Below are positions 51,728 through 61,600 of a DNA stretch of 64,000 nucleotides, piece after piece. The stretch spans positions 1-64,000 of the forward strand of contig CAYYQE010000002.1 in NCBI GenBank assembly GCA_964473745.1. The letters run 5' to 3'. Source of the DNA: JABJMC01 sp964473745 (GTDB taxonomy: Bacteria; Patescibacteriota; Gracilibacteria; UBA1369; UBA12473). Under the pieces are notes generated by a model. That model ran no database searches, had not been told where the DNA came from, and worked only from the letters and a program-made list of their open reading frames with translations. Position numbers and translations under genes: made by a program. Position 1 is the stretch's first letter; each line of letters starts with the position of its first letter.

Positions 51728-52156
51728 ATGGAATTAATTAGTTTATCTCCAGAAGAAACTTTGGCGCTTGGGGGGAAGATCCGGCAAGAGTTCCCCGAAC
51801 ACCGTATTATTTGTCTGATGGGGCCACTTGGTAGCGGGAAAACTTGTTTTACAAAGGGAGTTGGGGAAAGTCTTGGTTTTGATAAAAAACAGATTAAAAG
51901 CCCAACTTTCACTACTGTTTTGGAGCATCGCGGAGCCAGCCAAGATTTAGTACATTGTGATTTTTATCGATATGAAGAACCGCACGATTTGGATGTTGCT
52001 TGGTGGGCCGAAATAATCGACACCCCAGATCAAGTAATTGTAATTGAATGGGCCGAACGTATTGAGCCGCACTTGCCAACCCCCCGTTTAGAGGTGCGTT
52101 TTGAAGATTTAGGGGAAAACCAGAGAAAGCTTTTTTTTAACCCCATTAACACATGA
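51728..52156 (+). CDS. tsaE: tRNA threonylcarbamoyladenosine ATPase TsaE
   Basis: 142 aa. Walker A G-P-L-G-S-G-K-T near 33, S-P-T-F-T near 58, D-F-Y-R near 77 and V-I-E-W-A-E-R near 105 are the TsaE pattern. It works with TsaB/TsaD to make t6A37 in ANN-reading tRNAs. It ends in TGA inside an ATGA overlap with the HD gene, so the two are translationally coupled. Confidence 0.95.
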   Translation: MELISLSPEETLALGGKIRQEFPEHRIICLMGPLGSGKTCFTKGVGESLGFDKKQIKSPTFTTVLEHRGASQDLVHCDFYRYEEPHDLDVAWWAEIIDTPDQVIVIEWAERIEPHLPTPRLEVRFEDLGENQRKLFFNPINT

Positions 52157-52749
52157 CCGAAGAAGGAGTTGAACAACTTTATGATGAATTTCACACCCCA
52201 GTACATGTCCGAGCGCACTGCTTGCAAGTGGCGCGAGTAGGTTTGCAAATAGCCGAAGAACTTAGCGAAGCCGGAGTGCAAATTGACCCAGAACTCGTCT
52301 GGATTGCTGGTTTGGTACATGATTTTGCTCGAATTATAGACTTTCAGGAGCTTCCTAGTGATTTAGGCACCAAAGAGGACCAAATTGTTTGGGAAAAGCT
52401 TAGATCAACCTATCAGGGCCATCACGCAGACGTGGGAGCTAAAATATTAGAAGAAATGGACGAAAAAGTTCTGTCAGAAATTGTTCGCAAGCATAAATAC
52501 ACTAATATTATCGATGACCCGCCGCAAACTTGGGAGGAGAAAGTGATTTATTACGCTGATAAGCGCGTAATGCATGGTGATGTTGTTTCCCTAGAAAATC
52601 GGCTAAATGAAGGACATAAAAGACATTTTCCCAATGAAAGTGTCAGCCCCGAAGAAAAAAACCGCCGCCACGCTATTCATGCTTTAGAAAAAGAACTCTT
52701 TGCGCCAATTGATCTAAATCCCGAAGATCTAGAGCAAAGAATTCAATAA
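52153..52749 (+). CDS. HD-domain phosphohydrolase
   Basis: 198 aa with HD-superfamily metal ligands: H22, H56-D57 in G-L-V-H-D-F-A-R, H84-ish in Q-G-H-H-A-D-V-G, and a later Asp in Y-Y-A-D-K-R near 130. The small size and motif order fit uncharacterised HD hydrolases that act on nucleotides or RNA ends. ATGA-coupled to tsaE, and convergent with the 3D/PG-binding gene, overlapping it by 21 bp. Substrate unknown. Confidence 0.85.
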   Translation: MTEEGVEQLYDEFHTPVHVRAHCLQVARVGLQIAEELSEAGVQIDPELVWIAGLVHDFARIIDFQELPSDLGTKEDQIVWEKLRSTYQGHHADVGAKILEEMDEKVLSEIVRKHKYTNIIDDPPQTWEEKVIYYADKRVMHGDVVSLENRLNEGHKRHFPNESVSPEEKNRRHAIHALEKELFAPIDLNPEDLEQRIQ

Positions 52750-54177
52750 CGCCCGAGTGGTGTCGTCTAAAACCCCGGCATTTTCATCAGTTTCAGTATC
52801 AATCAAGCTGTTTGCTATTTGAAAAGCAATAACCGCTATTTCTGTTTGTTCCCCATAAAACTGCGTCAAAAACGAGCCTTTAAAAAACCCAAGTTGTCGC
52901 AAAAGAGACTGTAACTCTTTCACATCATCACCTCGGTCACCACCAACTAAATAGCGCGAAAAAGTTTCTTCACTGGCCAGTACAATTTCTTCATCAACTT
53001 CAGGGAGTGGAGCACGCTCATTACGGGTATAAGCCAAGTAACTCATGCTTTTTAAACGTTCCCCCAAAATTGAGTTCATGGCGGAACGAGTCTGCGGTCC
53101 CATAACGCCAGCTCCATCATCTTCCTTTGTTTGAAGAATTCCTTGTTTTTGTTGAAATTTAAACACCGCGTGTTCTGTTAATTCCCCAAAATATCCCGTA
53201 GGCTCAATTCTCATAAAACCTAAATGAACTAATTCTTCTTGCAGAATTCGAACATCTTCACCAACCACGCCCAGCGTTAAGGTGCGCGCAAAATTAGTGG
53301 CGTTTTTTTCTAAATCCGGATATTTAGGAATAAGCAGTAATCCTTGTTGATATTTTTGAAAAACAACCTGTTCTTGCTCCTCTTTCAAACGAGCAATCGC
53401 TAAATCAAGCATTTTGCGAGTATTAACCCCGGCGTGCCCAGCTCCTAAATCTTCATCAGATTCGACAACTTCGTTATCTAGCTGAAACAAATAAACAGCC
53501 TCTCGCGTGTCATCACCGTAAAAACCAGTAATTTCACCATCAAAATATCCCAAAATTCGCAAATAACTTTGTAAATCTTCAACATCTTCACCAGTACTTA
53601 AATACCAAATATCTTGTTCAAAAAGTTGCGGTGCTAGAATTACATTTTTTATAAATGCTTCAGTTGTGGAAAATCCTTCTAAATAAACAGATTCCGTAAT
53701 CGAATCATCAATTCCGTAAACTGTTACTTGGACATCTTTTTTACCCCAAGTCAGAGCTCTGGTTAAACCAACGTCACAATATCCCATCCACACATCCAGC
53801 CGATCATATATTTGGTTGCGATTTCCAGCGGTAACGATTGCTCCACCGCGATCATGCACCGCGGTAATTCCAACACCCGGGATGCTCATTTTAGTGCCAA
53901 AAGGATAAGTCTTGGGGGCCGCAATCATACCTGGGTAAACTGGGGTCCCATCCGCTCCATTTACACCACTTCCATTCAAACGAATATCACCAGCGTGAGT
54001 GCCGGTCACATATCGTTCTTGCCCTTCACAAGGCGAATAATAAGCAGAGATCGTAAAAGTCTTGGTATAAGGGAAAAGCTCGTCCGCCTGCGCTAGGGGA
54101 GCATTAGTCATTTGCGGCATCATCACCAGCGATGTGAACGCCGCCACTGACAACAGTTTTAGTAAACCCTTTTTCAT
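52729..54177 (-). CDS. 3D-domain cell-wall protein with three peptidoglycan-binding repeats
   Basis: 482 aa with signal peptide (about 1-31). A 3D domain (about 36-150) contains F-G-T-K-M, H-D-R-G-G-A and R-L-D-V-W-M-G; the conserved Asp residues of this MltA/RpfB-type fold are present. Three PG_binding_1 repeats follow (about 195-240, 305-345, 430-475; D-V-x-x-L-Q-x-x-L...G-x-F-G-x-x-T). It probably cleaves or remodels glycan strands, although the catalytic role of isolated 3D domains is debated. It is near the M23-SLH gene and has its own promoter. Confidence 0.88.
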   Translation of the reverse strand: MKKGLLKLLSVAAFTSLVMMPQMTNAPLAQADELFPYTKTFTISAYYSPCEGQERYVTGTHAGDIRLNGSGVNGADGTPVYPGMIAAPKTYPFGTKMSIPGVGITAVHDRGGAIVTAGNRNQIYDRLDVWMGYCDVGLTRALTWGKKDVQVTVYGIDDSITESVYLEGFSTTEAFIKNVILAPQLFEQDIWYLSTGEDVEDLQSYLRILGYFDGEITGFYGDDTREAVYLFQLDNEVVESDEDLGAGHAGVNTRKMLDLAIARLKEEQEQVVFQKYQQGLLLIPKYPDLEKNATNFARTLTLGVVGEDVRILQEELVHLGFMRIEPTGYFGELTEHAVFKFQQKQGILQTKEDDGAGVMGPQTRSAMNSILGERLKSMSYLAYTRNERAPLPEVDEEIVLASEETFSRYLVGGDRGDDVKELQSLLRQLGFFKGSFLTQFYGEQTEIAVIAFQIANSLIDTETDENAGVLDDTTRALLNSLL

Positions 54178-54204
54178 GTTTGTTTTGGTTTTTTAATTCA
54201 AAAA

Positions 54205-54233
54205 AGTATAGCAGAAAAGCCCTAAAAAGTCCA
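54205..54233 (-). promoter_or_regulatory. Promoter of the 3D-domain gene
   Basis: TGGACT-N17-TATACT on the minus strand, about 20 nt transcript leader to the ATG at 54177. Confidence 0.55.
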
Positions 54234-54254
54234 CCTTAAGTCTTAGGTCCTATT

Positions 54255-56756
54255 TTAAATCGCTCCCAATCTTCGGAATATCTCTCGCTCCACAAAATCC
54301 TTATCGCGACCATATTTAAGACGAGAAAGCTGCTTGTAAGCCTCGGCTGCCTCGTGGTCACCTTGAACCAAATAAGGATTGATCGGAATAATACTAAATG
54401 GACGACTTGGCTGAGTATCGATCGAGAGCTTCATAACTCCCTTATATTTATCCATGGAAATCAAATCTTGCTCCGAGAAAACCGGGGCCATTTCTTTAGC
54501 CATAAACTCGGCGTCTTGGGCCCCAATCTTATAAGACATAATCGAGCCCACATTACCAAAAATCGCATCTTTTAAGCTCACTTGTTTTGACCCTTTCTTG
54601 GCCTGAGAACCTTCGAGTTGCGCCAAATACTGATGAGCAATAATTAATCCTAAACGATACTTACGAGCTTCAGACAAAATTGATTCAATACTCTCGGTAA
54701 CATAATTTTGGAATTCATCGATGTACAAGAAGAAATCCTGACGATCTTCTTTGGATTGTTTTTGGCGTCGCATAGCTGCCATTTGAATTTTTGAAACCGT
54801 AATTAAACCAAGAAGTTTGGAGTTAACTTCACCAGTTTCACCTTTCGAAAGATTCATTAAAAGGATCTTTTTGTTATTCATCACATCAGTAAAATCAAAA
54901 GCTGATTTAGATTGACCAATAATGTTACGCATCATGCCATTGGTCACAAATTGACCAAATTTCGCGGCAAAATACGGAATCATCTCCTGTTTTTCACGAG
55001 CACCAGTTTTAGCCATCTGGTGGGCCCAAAACGATTTAACAATTGGATTCTTAACATGTTTAACTTTTTCACGCTGATAATCATCATCCGTAAACAGTCT
55101 TACCACATCTGTTAGGGCACCTCCTTCGGGATCCGCCATCAAGGTCAAACAACCATTACGAAAGTAATCTTGAATTCGCGGTCCAAAGATCTCTTCATCA
55201 AACAATTTAATCATAATATTCATGGCTTCTAAGGCCACCCAGTCACGTTCTTCTTCTGTTTCCGCCTCTAGCAAATTAAGGCCCAGCGGACGATCCAAAT
55301 CACCGGGATTAAAATAAATCACATCATCAGCCCGTTCACGGGGCACAAACGGCAAAATATCCTCAATTAGTGAGCCATGCGGATCAATCACACAAAGGCC
55401 GCGGCCTTCCGCTAAATCCTGACGAATCATGACCTGCATAGTCGAAGATTTACCAGTCCCGGTTTGTCCAATAACATAAAAATGCCGAAACCGATCCTCG
55501 TTTTTAATGCGAATTTCGCGACTTTCCCCACGATAAAAATTGTTCCCCAAAAGCAGCCCTTCCTTTGGTAAATCCGCCGGAGCTTTAACAACCCGAAAGT
55601 TTTGCCAGTGAATATGTGGCGCCAGGTTATAACGAATATCTGGGATATGATAAAGCGAGGCCAATTCTTCTGATGACATAATCATCGGCCCATTAAATAA
55701 ATGGAAAAATCGTTGGGTCCAATTCCGCTTTAACGAGCGATAAATATAGCGAATAGCTAGATACTTATTAGTATGATAACGGGTATACAAAAGAGCATTA
55801 CGATCAGTTGAAGCATACTGCGCAAAAGCACTCCGGATGCTTAAATACTGTTGTTTAGCCGAATAGGGTTTTGGTGAACTTACCAGTAAACGAATAACGG
55901 TTTCAAACCCTGGCTGCGTGTTTTTTTCTTCAATGGCCTTAATTTGTTCATCGGTCAGGGGAGTGGTGCGCTCGGTGTGTCGTTGGGACTCGGCATCAAA
56001 TCCAATGTACTCCTGAGTTGGACCTCTAAAAAACATATTAAGCAACATGCTAACCCACGAAAGCGGGTTTAAAAATCGCAAAAAACTACCCTCTTTTTGG
56101 TGCATAATATCAGCCGCTAATTTACGGCCCCGCTTTTGCCAGCCATCACGTTTAGGACGGATTACAACCTGCAAAGTGGCAGCCTCATCATTTTCTAATT
56201 TCGAAAAAACATTTGTAATCCCATTTAAAGGATCGGTATTTAAGTGCTGATAAGTCTTAAACGGGTATTTAAAAGGTTTGTGATGACGGAAATAACAGCC
56301 TCTTACATGAGCTCCCTCCGAAAAAATATTAGGCTCTGGACCATATTCAACATAAATATCCGGATAAAAACTCGTTAATTGCTTTTCCACAATCTTAGCC
56401 GCTTCTTTGGGGACGCCAATATAAAAATCAATCAAATTATTTTGCACGGCAATCTCAAAACTCATAAATGTTTGTCCTCTAAGCCAAGCCACAAAACCCA
56501 CATCATAAACACTATGTAATGCTTCATAAAAATGTTTCATTACCGAAGCCGCTTCTTTAAAATCAGTTGTTGTCGCGAATTTTTCTTTTTCCTTTTCTTT
56601 TTCTTCTTTAGTTTCCTTTCTCGGGATTTGAAGTTTCATGAAAACCATATTCATGGATCGTCCATGATTCAGGCGGCAACGCATCCACCACCACAATAGG
56701 AGGAGGAAGGCGACCGACCCTAGAACTGAACTCAGACTAATCATCCAGAATTCCAT
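54255..56756 (-). CDS. Membrane-anchored VirD4/TraG-like ATPase
   Basis: 833 aa. One N-terminal membrane helix (about 5-27) is followed by a charged linker, a ~300-residue N-terminal domain and a P-loop motor: Walker A G-Q-T-G-T-G-K-S-S near 429 and F-L-Y-I-D-E-F-Q-N near 673. The motor resembles type IV secretion coupling or conjugation ATPases. Such genes are widespread in CPR genomes and have been linked to DNA or pilus transport, but no other secretion genes are here. It has its own promoter and lies between the 3D gene and aspS. Motor call firm, cargo unknown. Confidence 0.88.
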   Translation of the reverse strand: MEFWMISLSSVLGSVAFLLLLWWWMRCRLNHGRSMNMVFMKLQIPRKETKEEKEKEKEKFATTTDFKEAASVMKHFYEALHSVYDVGFVAWLRGQTFMSFEIAVQNNLIDFYIGVPKEAAKIVEKQLTSFYPDIYVEYGPEPNIFSEGAHVRGCYFRHHKPFKYPFKTYQHLNTDPLNGITNVFSKLENDEAATLQVVIRPKRDGWQKRGRKLAADIMHQKEGSFLRFLNPLSWVSMLLNMFFRGPTQEYIGFDAESQRHTERTTPLTDEQIKAIEEKNTQPGFETVIRLLVSSPKPYSAKQQYLSIRSAFAQYASTDRNALLYTRYHTNKYLAIRYIYRSLKRNWTQRFFHLFNGPMIMSSEELASLYHIPDIRYNLAPHIHWQNFRVVKAPADLPKEGLLLGNNFYRGESREIRIKNEDRFRHFYVIGQTGTGKSSTMQVMIRQDLAEGRGLCVIDPHGSLIEDILPFVPRERADDVIYFNPGDLDRPLGLNLLEAETEEERDWVALEAMNIMIKLFDEEIFGPRIQDYFRNGCLTLMADPEGGALTDVVRLFTDDDYQREKVKHVKNPIVKSFWAHQMAKTGAREKQEMIPYFAAKFGQFVTNGMMRNIIGQSKSAFDFTDVMNNKKILLMNLSKGETGEVNSKLLGLITVSKIQMAAMRRQKQSKEDRQDFFLYIDEFQNYVTESIESILSEARKYRLGLIIAHQYLAQLEGSQAKKGSKQVSLKDAIFGNVGSIMSYKIGAQDAEFMAKEMAPVFSEQDLISMDKYKGVMKLSIDTQPSRPFSIIPINPYLVQGDHEAAEAYKQLSRLKYGRDKDFVEREIFRRLGAI

Positions 56757-56798
56757 ACTATGATTTTAGGGGGTATTCAAAAAATTACAATCCATATA

Positions 56799-56827
56799 AT
56801 TATACCACAAAAACAGAGAGAAAACAA
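56799..56827 (-). promoter_or_regulatory. Promoter of the VirD4-like gene
   Basis: TTGTTT-N17-TATAAT on the minus strand, 42 bp before the ATG at 56756. Confidence 0.6.
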
Positions 56828-56840
56828 CTTAAAGCTCTCC

Positions 56841-58604
56841 CTATTCTTCTAAGAATTTAATATTCATTTCAGCAATCTGCTCTTCCGGTAATTCACTTGG
56901 AGAACCAACCATTAAATCTTTTGCTTTTTGATCTTTCGGAAAGGCGATTACCTCTCGAATATTTGGCTCATCTTGAATCAACATAATAATGCGATCCAAT
57001 CCCCAGGCAATTCCGCCATGTGGAGGAGCACCATACTTAAAAGCATTTAAAAGATGACCAAAACGGTCAGCAGCATCCTCCTTAGAAATCCCCAGCGCTC
57101 CAAAAATTTTCTGCTGAAGCTCAGCATCATGAATTCTAATACTACCACCGGCAATTTCTGATCCATTCAAAGAAAGATCATAAGCCAAAGCCTTTACTTT
57201 TTCAGGAGCAGATTCCAATAAACCAACATCTTCGGGGCGAGGACAAGTAAAAGGATGATGAGCCGCGGCATACCGACCTTCTTCTTCATTAAATTCAAAG
57301 AGTGGGAAATCCGTCACCCAACAAAAAGCCAATTTAGAAGGATCACGCAACTCGAACCGATCAGCACACGCCAAGCGCACATATCCCATTGCGGTGCAGG
57401 CAATTTCAAATGTATCGGCTGTAAAAAACACAATATCTCCGGGTTTAGCTGCTACCGCATCAACTAAAGAGCGACCCTCGTCTTCAAAAAACTTAGTAAT
57501 AGGAGACTTCAATCCAGCTTCTTCGACAATCAAATAAGCCAAGCCTTTGGCGCCATACACTTTTGCCAGCTCGGTTAATTCATCAATATCCTTCCGACTA
57601 AATTTTGCCCCTCCTTCTACGCGAAGAGCCTTTACGGTGCCACCATCTTTGACGGCTTTTTCAAACACTTGAAACCCACAACCCGCACAAAGCTCGGAAA
57701 CATCCTGGACCTCCATTTCAAACCGAATATCAGGTTTGTCTGAACCGTATTTATTCATGGCCTCCTCCCAAGTCAGACGAGGATAAGGTTTAGTTAGAAT
57801 TTCTTTATTTGGGCAGAGTTCTTCAAAAATAGTAGTCAAAACCTCTTCATTTATATTCATAATATCTTCTGGTTCCACAAACGACATTTCCATGTCCAAT
57901 TGCGTAAACTCTGGCTGACGATCGCCACGCTGGTCTTCATCACGGAAACAACGGGCAATTTGAAAGTATTTATCCATTCCCGACACCATCAAAAGCTGTT
58001 TAAGCTGTTGCGGTGATTGCGGCAAAACAAAACATTTCCCTGGGTAAAGTCGTGAAGGAATTATATATTCGCGACTTCCTTCGGGCGTTCCTTTAATCAA
58101 AATAGGAGTTTCCACTTCTACAAAACCATGTTCATCAAACAAATCACGTGTTCTTTTAATAAATTTATGCCGCATTACAAGATTGTTTCGCATACGACTC
58201 CGGCGTAAATCTAGATAACGATATTTCAAACGCAACTCTTCTCCAACGGGCTTGTTTTGGTCAATTTCAAACGGGGGAGTCAAAGATTCATTTAATATTG
58301 TAATTTCTTCCACCAAAACCTCAATTCCACCAGTTTCCATATCCTCATTGGTCATACCTTCCGGGCGCTTACGAACTGTTCCCGTAACTTGCACTACGAA
58401 CTCCGAGCGAAGGCTATCCATTGTCTGGTGAACCTCCTGATTGTTTTGAGGATCAGAAACAATTTGCGTTAGCCCATAACGATCGCGCAAAACAACAAAA
58501 ATTAGGCCACCATGATCGCGTCGTTGGTGAACCCAACCTGACAAAGTAACTTTTTGGCCATCATGCTCCGGACAAAGTTGATCTAAAGTATGTGTTCGAT
58601 ACAT
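56841..58604 (-). CDS. aspS: Aspartyl-tRNA synthetase
   Basis: 587 aa. N-terminal OB anticodon-binding domain (1-~105), class II core with motif 1 (F-V-E-V-E-T-P near 160), motif 2 (R-C-F-R-D-E near 218) and motif 3 (G-G-I-A-W-G-L-D-R near 525), and a GAD insertion (about 290-420). The insertion and length are those of the bacterial-type AspRS. It charges tRNA-Asp. It lies 28 bp downstream of dnaE on the same strand. Whether it also charges tRNA-Asn cannot be read from the sequence. Confidence 0.97.
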   Translation of the reverse strand: MYRTHTLDQLCPEHDGQKVTLSGWVHQRRDHGGLIFVVLRDRYGLTQIVSDPQNNQEVHQTMDSLRSEFVVQVTGTVRKRPEGMTNEDMETGGIEVLVEEITILNESLTPPFEIDQNKPVGEELRLKYRYLDLRRSRMRNNLVMRHKFIKRTRDLFDEHGFVEVETPILIKGTPEGSREYIIPSRLYPGKCFVLPQSPQQLKQLLMVSGMDKYFQIARCFRDEDQRGDRQPEFTQLDMEMSFVEPEDIMNINEEVLTTIFEELCPNKEILTKPYPRLTWEEAMNKYGSDKPDIRFEMEVQDVSELCAGCGFQVFEKAVKDGGTVKALRVEGGAKFSRKDIDELTELAKVYGAKGLAYLIVEEAGLKSPITKFFEDEGRSLVDAVAAKPGDIVFFTADTFEIACTAMGYVRLACADRFELRDPSKLAFCWVTDFPLFEFNEEEGRYAAAHHPFTCPRPEDVGLLESAPEKVKALAYDLSLNGSEIAGGSIRIHDAELQQKIFGALGISKEDAADRFGHLLNAFKYGAPPHGGIAWGLDRIIMLIQDEPNIREVIAFPKDQKAKDLMVGSPSELPEEQIAEMNIKFLEE

Positions 58605-58632
58605 TAAAAATTTTATTTAAGTAAGTGCCATA

Positions 58633-61600
58633 CTAAATAATTGTGGCCATCTCCGCAATCTGACTTTTCAAATCATCCGAAACAGCAACCCCAAAAGGAA
58701 CTTTTATTCGCTTAACCATCCCAGCCTGTTTTATTTGGATCTCTACCCGTTGTTTACCCTGGTGACGTAGCAACAACTCTTTTAGTTTGAGTAATTGCTC
58801 CGAGGAAGCCTCGGCATCACTCATTGTGATCACTAAATCTTCAATTGTTGGTGGGGGAGTTTTAGGAGCCACCTTTTTTTTGGCTGATTCCGGCTTAAGC
58901 TCTGGCTCTGGTTTGGATTCTGGCTCAGATTCTGGTTCGGGCTCAGAATTAGAAACAAAACTAACGCGCTCTTCGGGATTGTAAAGTTTTGCTTGCTTGG
59001 CCTTACTAATCATTGTTTCCAAGGAAACTCCCTGGATAGTTTGCGCTAAAATTTGAAATTGCCCTCTTCTAAATTCAACTTTACCAGCAATTGTCACAAC
59101 ACTTTCGGGCGTCAAAAGATCTTTGAATTTAGCAAAAGTATTCGGGAAAATTGTTATTTCTAGACGACCAGTGGGGTCTTCTAGGGTTAAATAAGCCATT
59201 TGTGATCCACTTTTGGTGAAAATCTTTTTTACACTAGTCAAAATCCCAGCCAATTTAATAGATTTCCCAACTAGTTTTTTATCAATAGATTCAATCAAAT
59301 TCACTTTGCGTCTAAGGTATTGCCTTAATCCTTGTAATGGATGGCCAGATACATAAAATCCCAAAAACTCTTTTTCCCATTGCAATCGTTGTAAAGGAGA
59401 TGCCTCGGGGACATCCGCCAAAACAAACGGTGGTAAAGCCGCTTCCTCCTCGGTTAACATTGAAAAAATATCGGTTTGCCCCTGCGCCGAAGTAGTTTGA
59501 ATAAGCCGAGCATGACGAGAAATATCTTCAATACTGGCCACCAGGGCTTTGCGTTCACCAAGGTCATCCAAAGCTCCCGCATAACCTAGTGCTTCTAGAG
59601 TTTTTTTGTTTAAAAAATTATAGGGGACTCGCTTTGTAAAATCTTCAATATCTTTAAAAGCCCCGCCTTTTTCCCGAATTTCTAAGAGCTCATTAACTTT
59701 CCCAGCTCCGACTCCTTTAATAGCAGCCAAACCAAACCGAATAGTGCCATCATCAACCACCGTGAAGTTCGCCATAGATTCATTTATAGAAGGAGGAAGA
59801 ATTTTAATCCCCATGGCCGCGGCTTCGTTAAATTCAATTATTAGTCGATCCGTATTATCACAATCCGAAGTCATCAAAGCCGCCATAAATTCAGCTGGAT
59901 ACTGACTTTTTAAATAAGCCGTTCGGTAGGCGATCATGGCGTAACAAGTGGCATGCGCTTTGTTAAAACCATACCCAGCAAAGGGTTCAATCACTTTTTC
60001 AAATACATCAGTGGCAAATTTTTCAGTGTGGTCCTTTTTTATAGAGCCTTCAATAAACTTGGTGCGCTGCTGGGCTAGTAATTCTGGAATCTTTTTCCCA
60101 ACCGCTTTACGCAAAATATCGGCCTCACCAAGCGAAAACCCAGCCACCATTTGGGATAGTTTAAGAATTTGTTCCTGATAAACCGCCACCCCATAAGTTT
60201 CTTCTAAAATTTCCTTAAAACTAGGGTGAAGATATTTAACTTTTTTGGTGTTGTGTTTTCCTTGAATATAAGACGGAATCCAATCCATTGGGCCCGGTCG
60301 ATACAAGGCATTCATCGCAATCAAATCTTCAAAACGGGTTGGTTTAAGTTGTTTTAAATAACGCTTCATTCCGGCTGATTCAAATTGGAAAACTCCTGTA
60401 GTTTCTCCGCGAGCCATTAAGGCAAAGGTTTTTTTGTCATCCAAAGGAAGGTCATCTAGGTTTATTTCAACGTCCTTGGTTCGTTTAATAATTTCTAACG
60501 CATATTGCAAGATAGAAAGATTTTTCAACCCTAAGAAATCCATTTTAAGAAGTCCAAGTTTTTCTACGGAATACATATCGTACTGCGTGATGATGGCCTC
60601 TTCTTTACCACCTGGGGCGAATTGTAGGGGAGTGTACTTAGCCAAAGGCTTATCAGAAATAACAACGGCACAGGCATGCACCGAAGCATGACGAACTACA
60701 CCTTCTAACTTCTTGGCCAAATTCAACAACTTTTTCATCTGGGGATTAGAATCATAATGCGCTTTTAAATCCATTTCTTGCTCTAGTGCTTCTTCTAATT
60801 TAACGCCTGGGCGGCCCGGGATAAGCTTGGCAATAACATCAACTTCGGAATAAGGAATTCCCAAAGCGCGACCCACATCCCGCACTGCCGCCCGGGCCGC
60901 CATAGTTCCAAAAGTAATAATTTGAGCAACGTGTTCTTTTCCATACTTTTCAACCACATATTCCAAAACTTCATCACGCCGCACATCAGCAAAATCAATA
61001 TCAATATCCGGCATACTTACCCGTTCTGGATTCAAAAAACGCTCAAAAAGAAGCCCGTATTTAATCGGATCTACATCTGTAATTTTTAAACAATAAGCAA
61101 TAATCGAACCCGCGGCTGAACCTCGGCCAGGTCCCACCAAAATCCCGGAATTCTTCGCAAAAGCCACAAAATCATGAACAATTAAAAAGTAGGTATCAAA
61201 TCCCATTTTGTGCACCAAGTCTAATTCATATTCCAATCGATCCAGAGCCTCTTGGGAAGGATTTCCCCCATAATGATCTTTTAGACCCTCTTCACATAAT
61301 TCACGCAAATAATCTTCATTCTTTTTATCAAAAGGGGCTTTAAAGGAAGGGATCAAATATTGATCTCCGAGTGCAATCTCCACATCACAGCGATTCGCAA
61401 TTTCCAAAGTATTAGTGATTGCTTCCGGAATATAATCAAAATCTTGAGCCATTTTAGTTTTCGAACGCATCGAAAGATCCGCTTCCATGCGAAACCGATC
61501 TTCATCATCAACCTTATTTCCAGTTTGCACACAAAGCAGAACATCGTGCGCCTCTTTGTCCTCGGGGTTAATATAATGACAGTCATTCGTCGCTACCAAC

